34,744 nucleotides of DNA from Chloroflexota bacterium (GTDB lineage: Bacteria; Chloroflexota; Anaerolineae; Caldilineales; Caldilineaceae). The translations under genes were made by a program, and so were the position numbers. The stretch is taken from contig JASGTU010000379.1 in the NCBI GenBank assembly GCA_030058085.1, positions 1-34,744 on the forward strand, written 5' to 3'. The notes under the pieces were generated by a model, which made no database searches, was not told where the DNA came from, and saw only the letters and a list, made by a program, of their open reading frames with translations. Below, piece by piece: positions 1 to 6,593 of this stretch (the stretch's first letter is position 1; the number at the start of each line of letters is the position of its first letter).

Positions 1-213
1 CTCTTGCTCTGCAGGAAAGGCCGGTTGCCTTCGCTGCGACATGAACTGCACAACGTAGAACTCGTGAATGGCATGCCCGCTTCACAAAAACAAATGTATC
101 ATAGCGGGCGAGCGGGTGTCAACTGAGACGGCGACGAAAAATCACCGCAGAGATTCGCCACGAATTCCACGAATTGCTCGAATTCGTCCCCCAGACGCTT
201 TACGGATGTCGTG
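1..213. other. left edge, no supported gene
   Basis: No gene could be assigned here. The plus strand is open from base 1 to a TGA at about 121-123. The minus strand has a short ATG-led frame running off the edge from position 42. Neither has a ribosome binding site or a recognisable protein. The stretch lies just beyond the 3' end of the aminotransferase gene and contains one copy of a CACGAATT-type repeat (separate entry). Confidence 0.5.
136..186 (+). repeat. CACGAATT-type interspersed repeat, left copy
   Basis: An AT-richer segment with the core CGCAGAGA..CGCCACGAATT, followed by further CGAATT units about 10 nt apart. A homologous copy lies in the opposite orientation at about 1492-1540, so the two flank the aminotransferase gene as an inverted pair. 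The function is unknown; it resembles short non-coding interspersed repeats rather than an insertion sequence. Confidence 0.55.
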
Positions 214-1428
214 CTATCTATTGCCGAGATAATCGTCGAGCGCCTGGCGCAGACGCTGGACGCCAAGCTCCAGCGCGGGAATGTCGTGGAACGCAAAGCA
301 CAGGCGCATGGCGCGACGCATCCCGCCCTGGCTGGAGAAGCTCACACCGGGCTGGAAGCCGACCTGATAGCGCTGCGCCATATCCAGCAAGTCGGGCGTA
401 TCGACGCCCTCGGGCAGGGTGAGCCACAGGAAGAAGCCGCCCCGCGCGTCGTCGAAGCTCGCCTCAGGCAGTTCGCGGCGCAGCGCCGCGCTGAGGGCCT
501 GGGCGCGCCTCGCGTAGACCGTCTTCAGCCCCTCCACATACGGCCCGAGCAGGTCAAGCTCCAGCAAGGAGCGCACCAAGCCGGAGGTGAAGTGGTTGAG
601 GCTGCCGCCGCTGTCGGTCAGGCCACACAGCGCGATCTTCTCCACCAGGGCGGGCGTGCCGTGGATCCAGCCCAGGCGCAGGCCGGGGGCCAGAATCTTG
701 GAGAAGGAGCCAAGCGACAGGATGTTGGCGTCGTCCGCATACAGCGCCAGGGGTGCGGGCAGGGCCGCGCCGTAGTCCAGCAGGTGGTAAACCTCGTCCG
801 CCACGACCAGCAGGTTATGCCGCCGGCTCAGCTCGGCCAGCCGCGCGCGCCGGCTCTCCGGCAAGGTCACGCCGGTAGGGTTCTGGAAGGTGGGGATGGT
901 GTAGAGAAAGGCGGGCTGGTGCTGCGTCAGGGCCTCTTCCAGGGCGTCGATGACTAGCCCCTCATCGTCGGTAGGCAATGAGACCACGCGCAGCCCGTGG
1001 TCGGCGAAGATGCGCAGGGCCAAGAAGTAGGAAGGTTCCTCTGCGAAGATGACATCGCCGTTGCGCGCAAAGAGCGTGCAGATCAGGTCCAGCGCTTGCG
1101 AGGCGCCGCCGGTGACGAGCAGGCGTTCGGCGTCGACCGCTTGGCGGTACCGCGCGGCCAGGAAACTCGCCAGCGCCTGCCGGAAATAGCCGTCGCCCTG
1201 CTCGGCGCCGTAGTTGAGCAGATAAGGGTTGCCCTGCGCCAGCCGGTGTTCCGCGGCCCGGCGCATGAGGTCCAGGGGCAGGAGGTTGAAGTCTGGCTGG
1301 CCGATACCGAAGTGGACCATGCCCGGCGGCAGCGCAACCTGCGTGCTGCGCACCGGCGCGTCGCTGGTCCACGGCTTCCCGCCGGACAGGTCGGGGACAA
1401 CGCTGCTCGATGAAAAAGTATCGGACAC
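214..1428 (-). CDS. PLP-dependent class I/II aminotransferase (2-aminoadipate / MocR-lineage type)
   Basis: 404-residue fold-type I aminotransferase, expected to move an amino group between an amino acid and a 2-oxo acid in the cytosol. Visible landmarks are the GGASQALDL cofactor-phosphate segment, the NPTG motif in TFQNPTG, VADEVYH (Asp contacting the pyridine nitrogen), SFSKIL with Lys244 as the probable Schiff-base lysine, and APGLRLGW with the substrate-carboxylate Arg. The sequence style (HFGIGQPDF near the N-terminus) is closest to LysN/aromatic-type transaminases and to the catalytic half of MocR regulators, but no N-terminal GntR domain is present. The start is a GTG, chosen because GGAAGGA lies 8 nt upstream. 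It is the last gene of a minus-strand run and is separated from the YbaK gene by about 116 nt holding a repeat. Substrate specificity cannot be read from the sequence. Confidence 0.88.
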   Translation of the reverse strand: MSDTFSSSSVVPDLSGGKPWTSDAPVRSTQVALPPGMVHFGIGQPDFNLLPLDLMRRAAEHRLAQGNPYLLNYGAEQGDGYFRQALASFLAARYRQAVDAERLLVTGGASQALDLICTLFARNGDVIFAEEPSYFLALRIFADHGLRVVSLPTDDEGLVIDALEEALTQHQPAFLYTIPTFQNPTGVTLPESRRARLAELSRRHNLLVVADEVYHLLDYGAALPAPLALYADDANILSLGSFSKILAPGLRLGWIHGTPALVEKIALCGLTDSGGSLNHFTSGLVRSLLELDLLGPYVEGLKTVYARRAQALSAALRRELPEASFDDARGGFFLWLTLPEGVDTPDLLDMAQRYQVGFQPGVSFSSQGGMRRAMRLCFAFHDIPALELGVQRLRQALDDYLGNR

Positions 1429-1452
1429 GGCTCAAATCCTTCCGCTTTTCTT

Positions 1453-1540
1453 TGCCGCGAATTGCACGAATTGTACGAAGCGGTCAGCAGTCACATTCGT
1501 GATATTCGCGTAATTCGTGGCGGTTCTCTGCGATTTCTTC
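1453..1540 (-). repeat. CACGAATT-type interspersed repeat, right copy
   Basis: On the minus strand this reads ...CGCAGAGAACCGCCACGAATT, followed by CGAAT units, matching the 136-186 copy in opposite orientation. A further block of CGAATT units (1453-1482) lies next to it. The repeat fills the gap between the stop of the YbaK gene and the start of the aminotransferase gene. Confidence 0.55.
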
Positions 1541-1544
1541 ACGG

Positions 1545-2021
1545 TTAGCCTCCTTCGCTCAGCTGCACGACCGGCGCGTCGCCCAGCGCGGCGAGCAGGT
1601 CGTCGCGGCGCATGATTACGGCTGTCCCGCGCACGCCCGACCCCAGCGAAATCTCCTCCGAGGCCAACACGCTTTCGTCGACAAGCACGCGCATGGGCGC
1701 GGGCAGGCCAAAGGGGGCCACCGCGCCCAGTTCATAGCCGGTAACCTCACGCACCTCTTCGCGGCTTGCCATCGTCACGCGCGAGACGCCGAGATGCCGG
1801 CGCAGCGCGGGCCATGAGATCTGCCGCACCCCTGCGCACAGCGCCATCACGAACTCGCCCGCGGCCAGGCGAAAGACGATGCTGCGCACCACCTGATCCG
1901 GCGTCTGCCCGCGCTCCGCCGCAGCCTGCTCCAACGAGTGGACCGGGCCGGCGTGGACGAAGAGGCGATAGGGGATATTGGCCGCGTCCAGCGCAGCGGC
2001 GACGGGCGGGGTCGCGCTCAT
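1545..2021 (-). CDS. YbaK/EbsC-family aminoacyl-tRNA deacylase
   Basis: 158-residue single-domain protein of the YbaK/ProX/INS family, which hydrolyses mischarged aminoacyl-tRNA (for example Cys- or Ala-tRNAPro) in trans. Family signatures seen are HSLEQAAAERG near residue 30, the QVVRSIVFR strand, the LGVSRVTMAS region, GYELGAVAPFGL (the conserved G-x-x-x-G-x-x-x-P-F-G loop) and a C-terminal GSG...VIMR strand. The length fits the family. The start ATG lies about 50 nt after the stop of the GH5-like gene, so co-transcription is likely. No strong ribosome binding site was seen. The exact substrate cannot be assigned; it could also be a generic editing-domain protein. Confidence 0.85.
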   Translation of the reverse strand: MSATPPVAAALDAANIPYRLFVHAGPVHSLEQAAAERGQTPDQVVRSIVFRLAAGEFVMALCAGVRQISWPALRRHLGVSRVTMASREEVREVTGYELGAVAPFGLPAPMRVLVDESVLASEEISLGSGVRGTAVIMRRDDLLAALGDAPVVQLSEGG

Positions 2022-2070
2022 GCCGCTGCACCCGCCTCGCGTCCCGTCGCCAAACGTGCGCCGAAGCCGC

Positions 2071-3060
2071 TCATGGCGCCGCCTGCCGCGTGTAGCGCTT
2101 GAAGGTCTCGATCTCGGCCGGGTTGAAGGGCGTGCCGTCCTGGCGCAGCAGGTCGTGGAACCAGAGTTCCGGCTCCGTACCGTCGGTAGGCGTGTCCCAG
2201 GCGAAAATGGTCTGCGTCTTGCCGCTGACCAGCCCCCAGTTGATGCAGCCCACCCGCTCTTTGTGGAAGACCGGCAGGCACTCCGCTACCTCGCTATGAC
2301 CGCGGCGCAGCCATTCGGTGCAGATCAGCGGGCGGCCATGCGCACGCAGCGCGTCGATCTGGCGCTGCAAGTCCGCGGCGTCGTTGTAGTTGTGGAAGGT
2401 GATGATGTCAGAAGCCGCCAGTTGGAAGGCGTTGAGTTCCTCATTGTCGAACCAGATGCCGGCGGTGAGCGGCTGGCTGGGCGAAGCCTCGCGCGCCCAG
2501 GCGAAGGTCTGCTTAAGCAGAGGCAGCGAACGCGCGCTCTGTTGGTTGTTGCCCGGCTCGTTGTACAGATCCCAGAAGAGAATGCGCTCGTCCTGGGCAA
2601 AGGCCCCGATTACGCCCTGCACGTATGTATCCAGCCCAGTCCAGAGAGCGGGGTCGTTGGCGATGCGTACGCCGGGGCTTTGCACCCAGCCGGAATTGTG
2701 GATGCCGGGCTTGGGCGCGGGCTGCGGGCCGAGCTTTGCGTCCGGGTTCCAACAGTCGTCGAAGAGGACGAGGGCCGGGCGGATGCCATGTGCGCCGGCT
2801 AAGTCGAGGAAGCGGTCGATGCGGCCCAGGAAGCCGCCGGCGTCGGCGGCATAGAGCAGGTCGTGCAGATAGACGCGTAGGGTATTGAAGCCGAGTTCCT
2901 CGGCCCAACCCAGTTCGCGGTCGATGGTCGCCGGGTCGAACGTCTCGGCCTGCCACATCTCGAGCTGGTTGATGGCGTTGCTGGGAATGAAGTTACAGCC
3001 GACCGGCCACGGCTGCGCGGCATACCAGGCGTTGGCCTGTTCGGCGGTCCAGCGGGTCAT
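2071..3060 (-). CDS. glycoside hydrolase family 5-like (clan GH-A) protein
   Basis: 329 residues with a TIM-barrel glycosidase pattern: GCNFIPSNAINQLEMWQ at the start, GFNTLRVYLHDLLY, ALVLFDDCWNP, then LYNEPGN with Glu168 as likely acid/base and ICTEWL with Glu249 as likely nucleophile. The spacing of the two glutamates and the preceding Asn fit clan GH-A. No signal peptide is visible, so the enzyme is probably cytosolic. The start ATG is chosen over an in-frame start 48 codons upstream because TAGGAG lies 8 nt before it and because the longer version would run into the GT28 gene. The upstream GT28 stop is only 10 nt away, indicating an operon. Related sequences are often labelled 1,4-beta-xylanase or cellulase, but the substrate is unknown. 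Neighbouring a glycolipid glycosyltransferase, it could act on a glycolipid or endogenous glycoside. Confidence 0.8.
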   Translation of the reverse strand: MTRWTAEQANAWYAAQPWPVGCNFIPSNAINQLEMWQAETFDPATIDRELGWAEELGFNTLRVYLHDLLYAADAGGFLGRIDRFLDLAGAHGIRPALVLFDDCWNPDAKLGPQPAPKPGIHNSGWVQSPGVRIANDPALWTGLDTYVQGVIGAFAQDERILFWDLYNEPGNNQQSARSLPLLKQTFAWAREASPSQPLTAGIWFDNEELNAFQLAASDIITFHNYNDAADLQRQIDALRAHGRPLICTEWLRRGHSEVAECLPVFHKERVGCINWGLVSGKTQTIFAWDTPTDGTEPELWFHDLLRQDGTPFNPAEIETFKRYTRQAAP

Positions 3061-3070
3061 GGAAAATCTC

Positions 3071-4234
3071 CTACGTTGCAAGTGACGGCGGAACATCGCC
3101 GAGCAGAGCGGCGATGTCTTCGACGATGTGGAAGGTGGCGCGCGGGTTGCCGAGTTGGCGCGCGTTGGCGGCCATGCGCGCCAACTCGCCCCGCTCCGGG
3201 CCAAACCAGCGCGTCACCAGGCGGGCGATGTCCTCCGGCTCCGGGCGATAGGCGCCGACCTGGTGGTTGATGACATAGGGCACGTTGCCCTCTTCCTGGC
3301 CGGGGATGAAGCCGCTGAGCATGATGGGCAGGCCGCAGGTGAGCGCCTCGGCGATGGTGCCCGGCCCGGCCTTAGTCACGATGCAGTCGCAGGCCGCCAT
3401 CCACTCAGCCATGTTGTCCACATAGCCCAAGACGCGCACCGGAACCGACCACTTGCGCGCCGACATCTCGTCGTAGAGTTTGCGGTTGCTGCCGCAGATA
3501 ATTACCATCTGGCCGAGCTGCTTGCCGTCCGCGCGCAGATGGGCATCGAGAGCGTGCGCGATGGACGCGACCTTGCCGATGCCTTCTCCGCCGCCGACCA
3601 ATAGCGCCGCGGGCAGGTCCGGGTTCATCTGCAGGCGGGCGCGCAGTTCGGGGCCGCGCTGCGGCGGCGTAGCGAACATGGGCCGGATCGGCAGACCGTA
3701 GAGGCGGATCTGCTCCGGCGTGAGCCGCGCTTTACGCGCCGCGGCATAGACTTCCTGGCTGGGGATAAAACAGAGGTTCGCCCGAGGATGGAACCAGGCC
3801 GGATGGACGGTCGCCAGGTCGGTGACGACGGTGACAAACGGAATGCGCAGCCGCATGACCTTCAGCGCGCGCATCGAGAGGTATTGCACCAACGGATGAA
3901 CCGAGATGACCAGGTCCGGCTGATAGCGGGTGAAGGCCTGGGCGATGCTTTGGCCCAGCACGCGCGCCGCCATGCGGTTAAGCGTCGCCGCGGTGATCTG
4001 CTCGTCGGTGGCCTGGAAGAGCAGCCGCCATAGCCAGGGCGTCGTCCCGGCGAGGAAGTTGTAGCTCTTGGGCAGCTCGCGCACGGGCCAGGGCAGATAG
4101 TCCATGAGCAAGTCGATGATCTCCACCTCGAAGGCGTCGCCGTAGAGTTGGGCGAAGCCGGCTTTGAGCGCCTCGGCGCTGGCGCGATGCCCGCCGCCGG
4201 TTTTGCTCATGAGAATGAGGATGCGCTTGGTCAT
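3071..4234 (-). CDS. GT28-family diacylglycerol glycosyltransferase (MGDG synthase / UgtP-like)
   Basis: 387 residues from the chosen ATG. The N-terminal MGDG-synthase-like domain starts KRILILMSKTGGGHRASA, the glycine-rich GGGH motif of MurG/MgdA/UgtP enzymes. It contains VISVHPLVQ and TVVTDLATVHPAWFHP, typical of this family. The C-terminal GT28 domain has VGGGEGIGKV, a VRVLGYVDNMAEWM strand, and the nucleotide-sugar loop KAGPGTIAEALTCGLPI. The enzyme should transfer glucose or galactose from a UDP-sugar to diacylglycerol at the inner membrane face, making membrane glycolipids. An in-frame TTG four codons upstream is possible, but neither start has a clear ribosome binding site. It heads the minus-strand run that continues into the GH5-like gene 10 nt downstream. 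The donor and acceptor sugars are inferred, not visible. Confidence 0.88.
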   Translation of the reverse strand: MTKRILILMSKTGGGHRASAEALKAGFAQLYGDAFEVEIIDLLMDYLPWPVRELPKSYNFLAGTTPWLWRLLFQATDEQITAATLNRMAARVLGQSIAQAFTRYQPDLVISVHPLVQYLSMRALKVMRLRIPFVTVVTDLATVHPAWFHPRANLCFIPSQEVYAAARKARLTPEQIRLYGLPIRPMFATPPQRGPELRARLQMNPDLPAALLVGGGEGIGKVASIAHALDAHLRADGKQLGQMVIICGSNRKLYDEMSARKWSVPVRVLGYVDNMAEWMAACDCIVTKAGPGTIAEALTCGLPIMLSGFIPGQEEGNVPYVINHQVGAYRPEPEDIARLVTRWFGPERGELARMAANARQLGNPRATFHIVEDIAALLGDVPPSLAT

Positions 4235-4534
4235 AGCTGAGATCAATCAGGCGTTATATGAGAGACTCTTTGCAGGGCGGATAGAGTCAAGGGTGAAGTC
4301 AGGCAAAGATATCGGATCATGCTATACTGGGCCTAGTTTACCGCGTTTTGCATGTCTGTCCACATCCGGCGACTGATCGGACGCTGCTTCGGCCAGAGAT
4401 GGGAATGAGTAACCGCCGGACCGCTAGCTGGTTCGCTTGGCCCTTCCTATATATACGGTACGCCGTCGCCACCGATTTGTCGCGCCTCTCCTTGCCGGAA
4501 CATCCATCCGCCCACACACAACGGGGAATGCACT
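4235..4534. promoter_or_regulatory. divergent intergenic region with candidate plus-strand promoter
   Basis: 300 nt between divergently oriented genes. On the plus strand TGC-TATACT at 4320-4328 resembles an extended -10 element (TGn-TATACT), with no good -35. A second AT-rich patch, TATATATAC, lies near 4450. GGGGAA precedes the oxidoreductase ATG. No gene is supported here. The promoter call is by eye only. Confidence 0.3.
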
Positions 4535-5698
4535 ATGGCGACCAAACTCAAAGCAGGAATCATCGGCCTGGGCATTCTAGGCCGGCAGTACATTGACCTC
4601 TTCACGCGCCACGCCGCCGTCGAAGTGGCGGCTGTGTGCGATGTCCGTCGCGCCGTCGCCGACGAAGCGGCCGCGGCCATCAACGCCGCCGCCTACGACA
4701 ATGCACACGCCATGCTCACCGAGCAGACGCTAGACCTAGCCGTGATCGCCACGCCCGACCACCTGCACGTGGCGCCGTCGCTAGCCGCCATCGAAGCGGG
4801 CGTGCCCGCCGTCATCCAGGAAAAGCCGCTGGCAACCACCCTAGCCGACGCCGAAACGCTCTATAACGCTGTAGAACAGCGCGGCACGCGCTTCTTCATC
4901 AACTACGCCAACCGCGCCATGCCGCTGGACTTGGCCGCCTATTACGTGGTGCAGCAGGGACTGATCGGCAAGCCCGTCTACGCCGAATGCCGACTAGACG
5001 ACAACATCAGTGTGCCGACTGGCCTGTGGGGCGAGCGCAGCGCCGAGTTCTCCGCCGGTTCGTCTACGGCGCACTTCCTCCTCAGCCACGTGGTGGACCT
5101 GATGCACTGGCTGTTTGCGCCGGCGCGGGTCGTGGAGGTCTTCGCCATCCGCCAAGACGTCGTGCTGGGCCATACGCCCGATCTCTACGACGCCTATCTG
5201 CTCTTCGACAGCGGGCTGAAGGTCCGCTGCAAGGCCGAGTGGATTCGCTACATGGACGAGATCGTGGAGTTCTACACCAGCATTTCCGGCGAGCGAGGGA
5301 CCCTCATCTACAACAAGCGGCCCGGCTTCGGCACGCGCGAAAGCTGGCGCGCCAACTTCGGCGACGCCGCCGCCGGCATGGACCTGCAACGCCACCTCGA
5401 CGCGCTGGGCAGCCAGGGCGTCTACCTGCGCGCCGCCCGCCACTATCGCCCGCAGAGCGGCGGATACTACGCGCCCTCCGTCGCGCTCTCACTAGAGCAC
5501 GACGGGCCGGACGGGGCGACCGGCATGATGCTGGTCGAGCCGATGCTGGACGCCATCTTGGGGGACACGCTTCAGCCGTCCAGTTGGGTCGACCGCGGTC
5601 CGCTGCCTACGCACGTAGACGGCCTGCGCCAGGTGCGCGTCGTCCATGCCATCGAGGAATCGGCCAAGAGCGGACAGCCCGTCGCCGTGTCCGCCTGA
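4535..5698 (+). CDS. Gfo/Idh/MocA-family NAD(P)-dependent oxidoreductase
   Basis: 387 residues. The N-terminal Rossmann domain has GIIGLGILGRQY (G-x-G-x-x-G dinucleotide loop, residues about 9-17), VAAVCDV, the VIATPDHLH segment and the family hallmark QEKPLA near residue 95, whose Lys is the conserved catalytic/cofactor residue. The C-terminal alpha/beta domain includes SSTAHFLLSHVVDLMHWLF, with the His and Asp expected for sugar-type substrates, and a VRCKAEWIRY beta-sheet strand. Members oxidise or reduce sugars, inositols, bile pigments or sugar acids, and the exact substrate cannot be read here. It stands alone on the plus strand, divergent from the GT28 gene. The length is in the usual 330-400 residue range. 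Confidence 0.85.
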   Translation: MATKLKAGIIGLGILGRQYIDLFTRHAAVEVAAVCDVRRAVADEAAAAINAAAYDNAHAMLTEQTLDLAVIATPDHLHVAPSLAAIEAGVPAVIQEKPLATTLADAETLYNAVEQRGTRFFINYANRAMPLDLAAYYVVQQGLIGKPVYAECRLDDNISVPTGLWGERSAEFSAGSSTAHFLLSHVVDLMHWLFAPARVVEVFAIRQDVVLGHTPDLYDAYLLFDSGLKVRCKAEWIRYMDEIVEFYTSISGERGTLIYNKRPGFGTRESWRANFGDAAAGMDLQRHLDALGSQGVYLRAARHYRPQSGGYYAPSVALSLEHDGPDGATGMMLVEPMLDAILGDTLQPSSWVDRGPLPTHVDGLRQVRVVHAIEESAKSGQPVAVSA

Positions 5699-5870
5699 CG
5701 TCTGGTTGCCACGCCGGAGAAGTGTTGTTGTCCAGGTTGCGGGGAATGTTGATCGGACCGCTGCCGGCGGCGGCTATTTCTGTATACCGCTCATGTCGGC
5801 GGCGCTCTCGTCTGTAGGCCGTGTTCATCCTATCGCGGTGTAGGCCGATGCATACGGCGCCCATGATGCG

Positions 5871-6338
5871 CTAGTGCGCCACGGGCATTACCGCGTCCAG
5901 GAGTTCACGAGTGGGGCAACCCTTGAGCAGAAAGGCATCAGCGCCGGCCTGCAGAACGGCTGAACGGTCGGTGGCGTACATGGTGAGCACCACAACCCTG
6001 ACCGCGGGCCACCGGCCTTTGATCGTCCGGATTGTGGCTAGACCGTCCGAACCCGAGGCAGAACCTGGCTCTCCATAGCCTGAGTCATGCGTGAGAAGAT
6101 CCAGCACGACGACGTCTGGGTGCAGCGCGTGTACTTGATCGACCGCATGCTGGCCATCGCCGGCTTTACCGACAATCTCGATGAGAGTCATCGGTTGGTC
6201 TGGAGCGCTCCAGCGCAGCGCAGTAAGCAGCGCCTCCAGGCTCTGCCTGACGCGCGGTTGATCATCGGCGATAAGCAGCCGTACACAGGTTAGGCCTACT
6301 GCTGAGTCCTCCGCGTTCTCTCCTCTTGACCGGTTCAT
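5871..6338 (-). CDS. orphan single-domain response regulator (receiver only)
   Basis: 155-residue protein made of one receiver domain: acidic pair Asp25-Asp26 in LLIADDQ, phospho-acceptor Asp80 in DVVVLDLL, Thr119 in VVVLTMYA and Lys139 in AFLLKG. It ends just after the alpha-5 region with no DNA-binding or enzymatic output domain. The loop after Asp80 is unusual: the normal MPGMDG is replaced by a longer Gly/Ser-rich stretch, THDSGYGEPGSASGSDG. The N-terminus carries about 18 extra residues, and the sequence would also allow a shorter start near residue 19. No histidine kinase lies next to it. The gene sits downstream of the glucan synthase gene on the same strand but is separated by about 250 nt and an 83-nt repeat. 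It may act by protein-protein interaction, like CheY-type regulators. Confidence 0.8.
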   Translation of the reverse strand: MNRSRGENAEDSAVGLTCVRLLIADDQPRVRQSLEALLTALRWSAPDQPMTLIEIVGKAGDGQHAVDQVHALHPDVVVLDLLTHDSGYGEPGSASGSDGLATIRTIKGRWPAVRVVVLTMYATDRSAVLQAGADAFLLKGCPTRELLDAVMPVAH

Positions 6339-6504
6339 TATTTTTCCCGAGTCTCATTTGGCGCCCAAGTGGGCAGCCCCCGGCAAGCCGGCTAGACCTT
6401 GCAATGCGGATTCGGAATTGAGCCGAACTGACCTTTCAACTAGTGTAGACGGACGTGTCTGGAAGGCCGTTGTTCGTAGCATAGCAGAAGGGAGACGACC
6501 CTAG

Positions 6505-6587
6505 CATCAGCGCAAGCGCCAGGTTTTCACAGAGAAAGAGATGTGCTTTGGTGCATGTTGAGCGCTGATTGTTGCACGATGTTTGGT
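6505..6587 (-). repeat. 83-nt structured intergenic element, copy D (diverged)
   Basis: Starts CATCAGCGCAA and ends ACGATGTTTGGT on the plus strand, with exactly the same 83-nt length as the copies at 18695, 20111 and 20829. My hand count gives about 45 of 83 identities to the 18695 copy, concentrated at both ends and in CTTTGG of the core. Its right boundary is 7 nt from the stop codon of the glucan synthase gene, so in mRNA sense it lies immediately after that stop. The pair A-T of the other copies (terminal stem) is G-C here (6516 with 6575). Confidence 0.6.
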
Positions 6588-6593
6588 GTAGTC

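Noticed and set aside
211-957. Long plus-strand frames opposite the aminotransferase and opposite most other genes (for example 8166-9230, 12384-13151, 28882-29688)
   Set aside because: Antisense shadows typical of GC-rich genes; they lack ribosome binding sites and have skewed Arg/Ala/Gln-rich composition.
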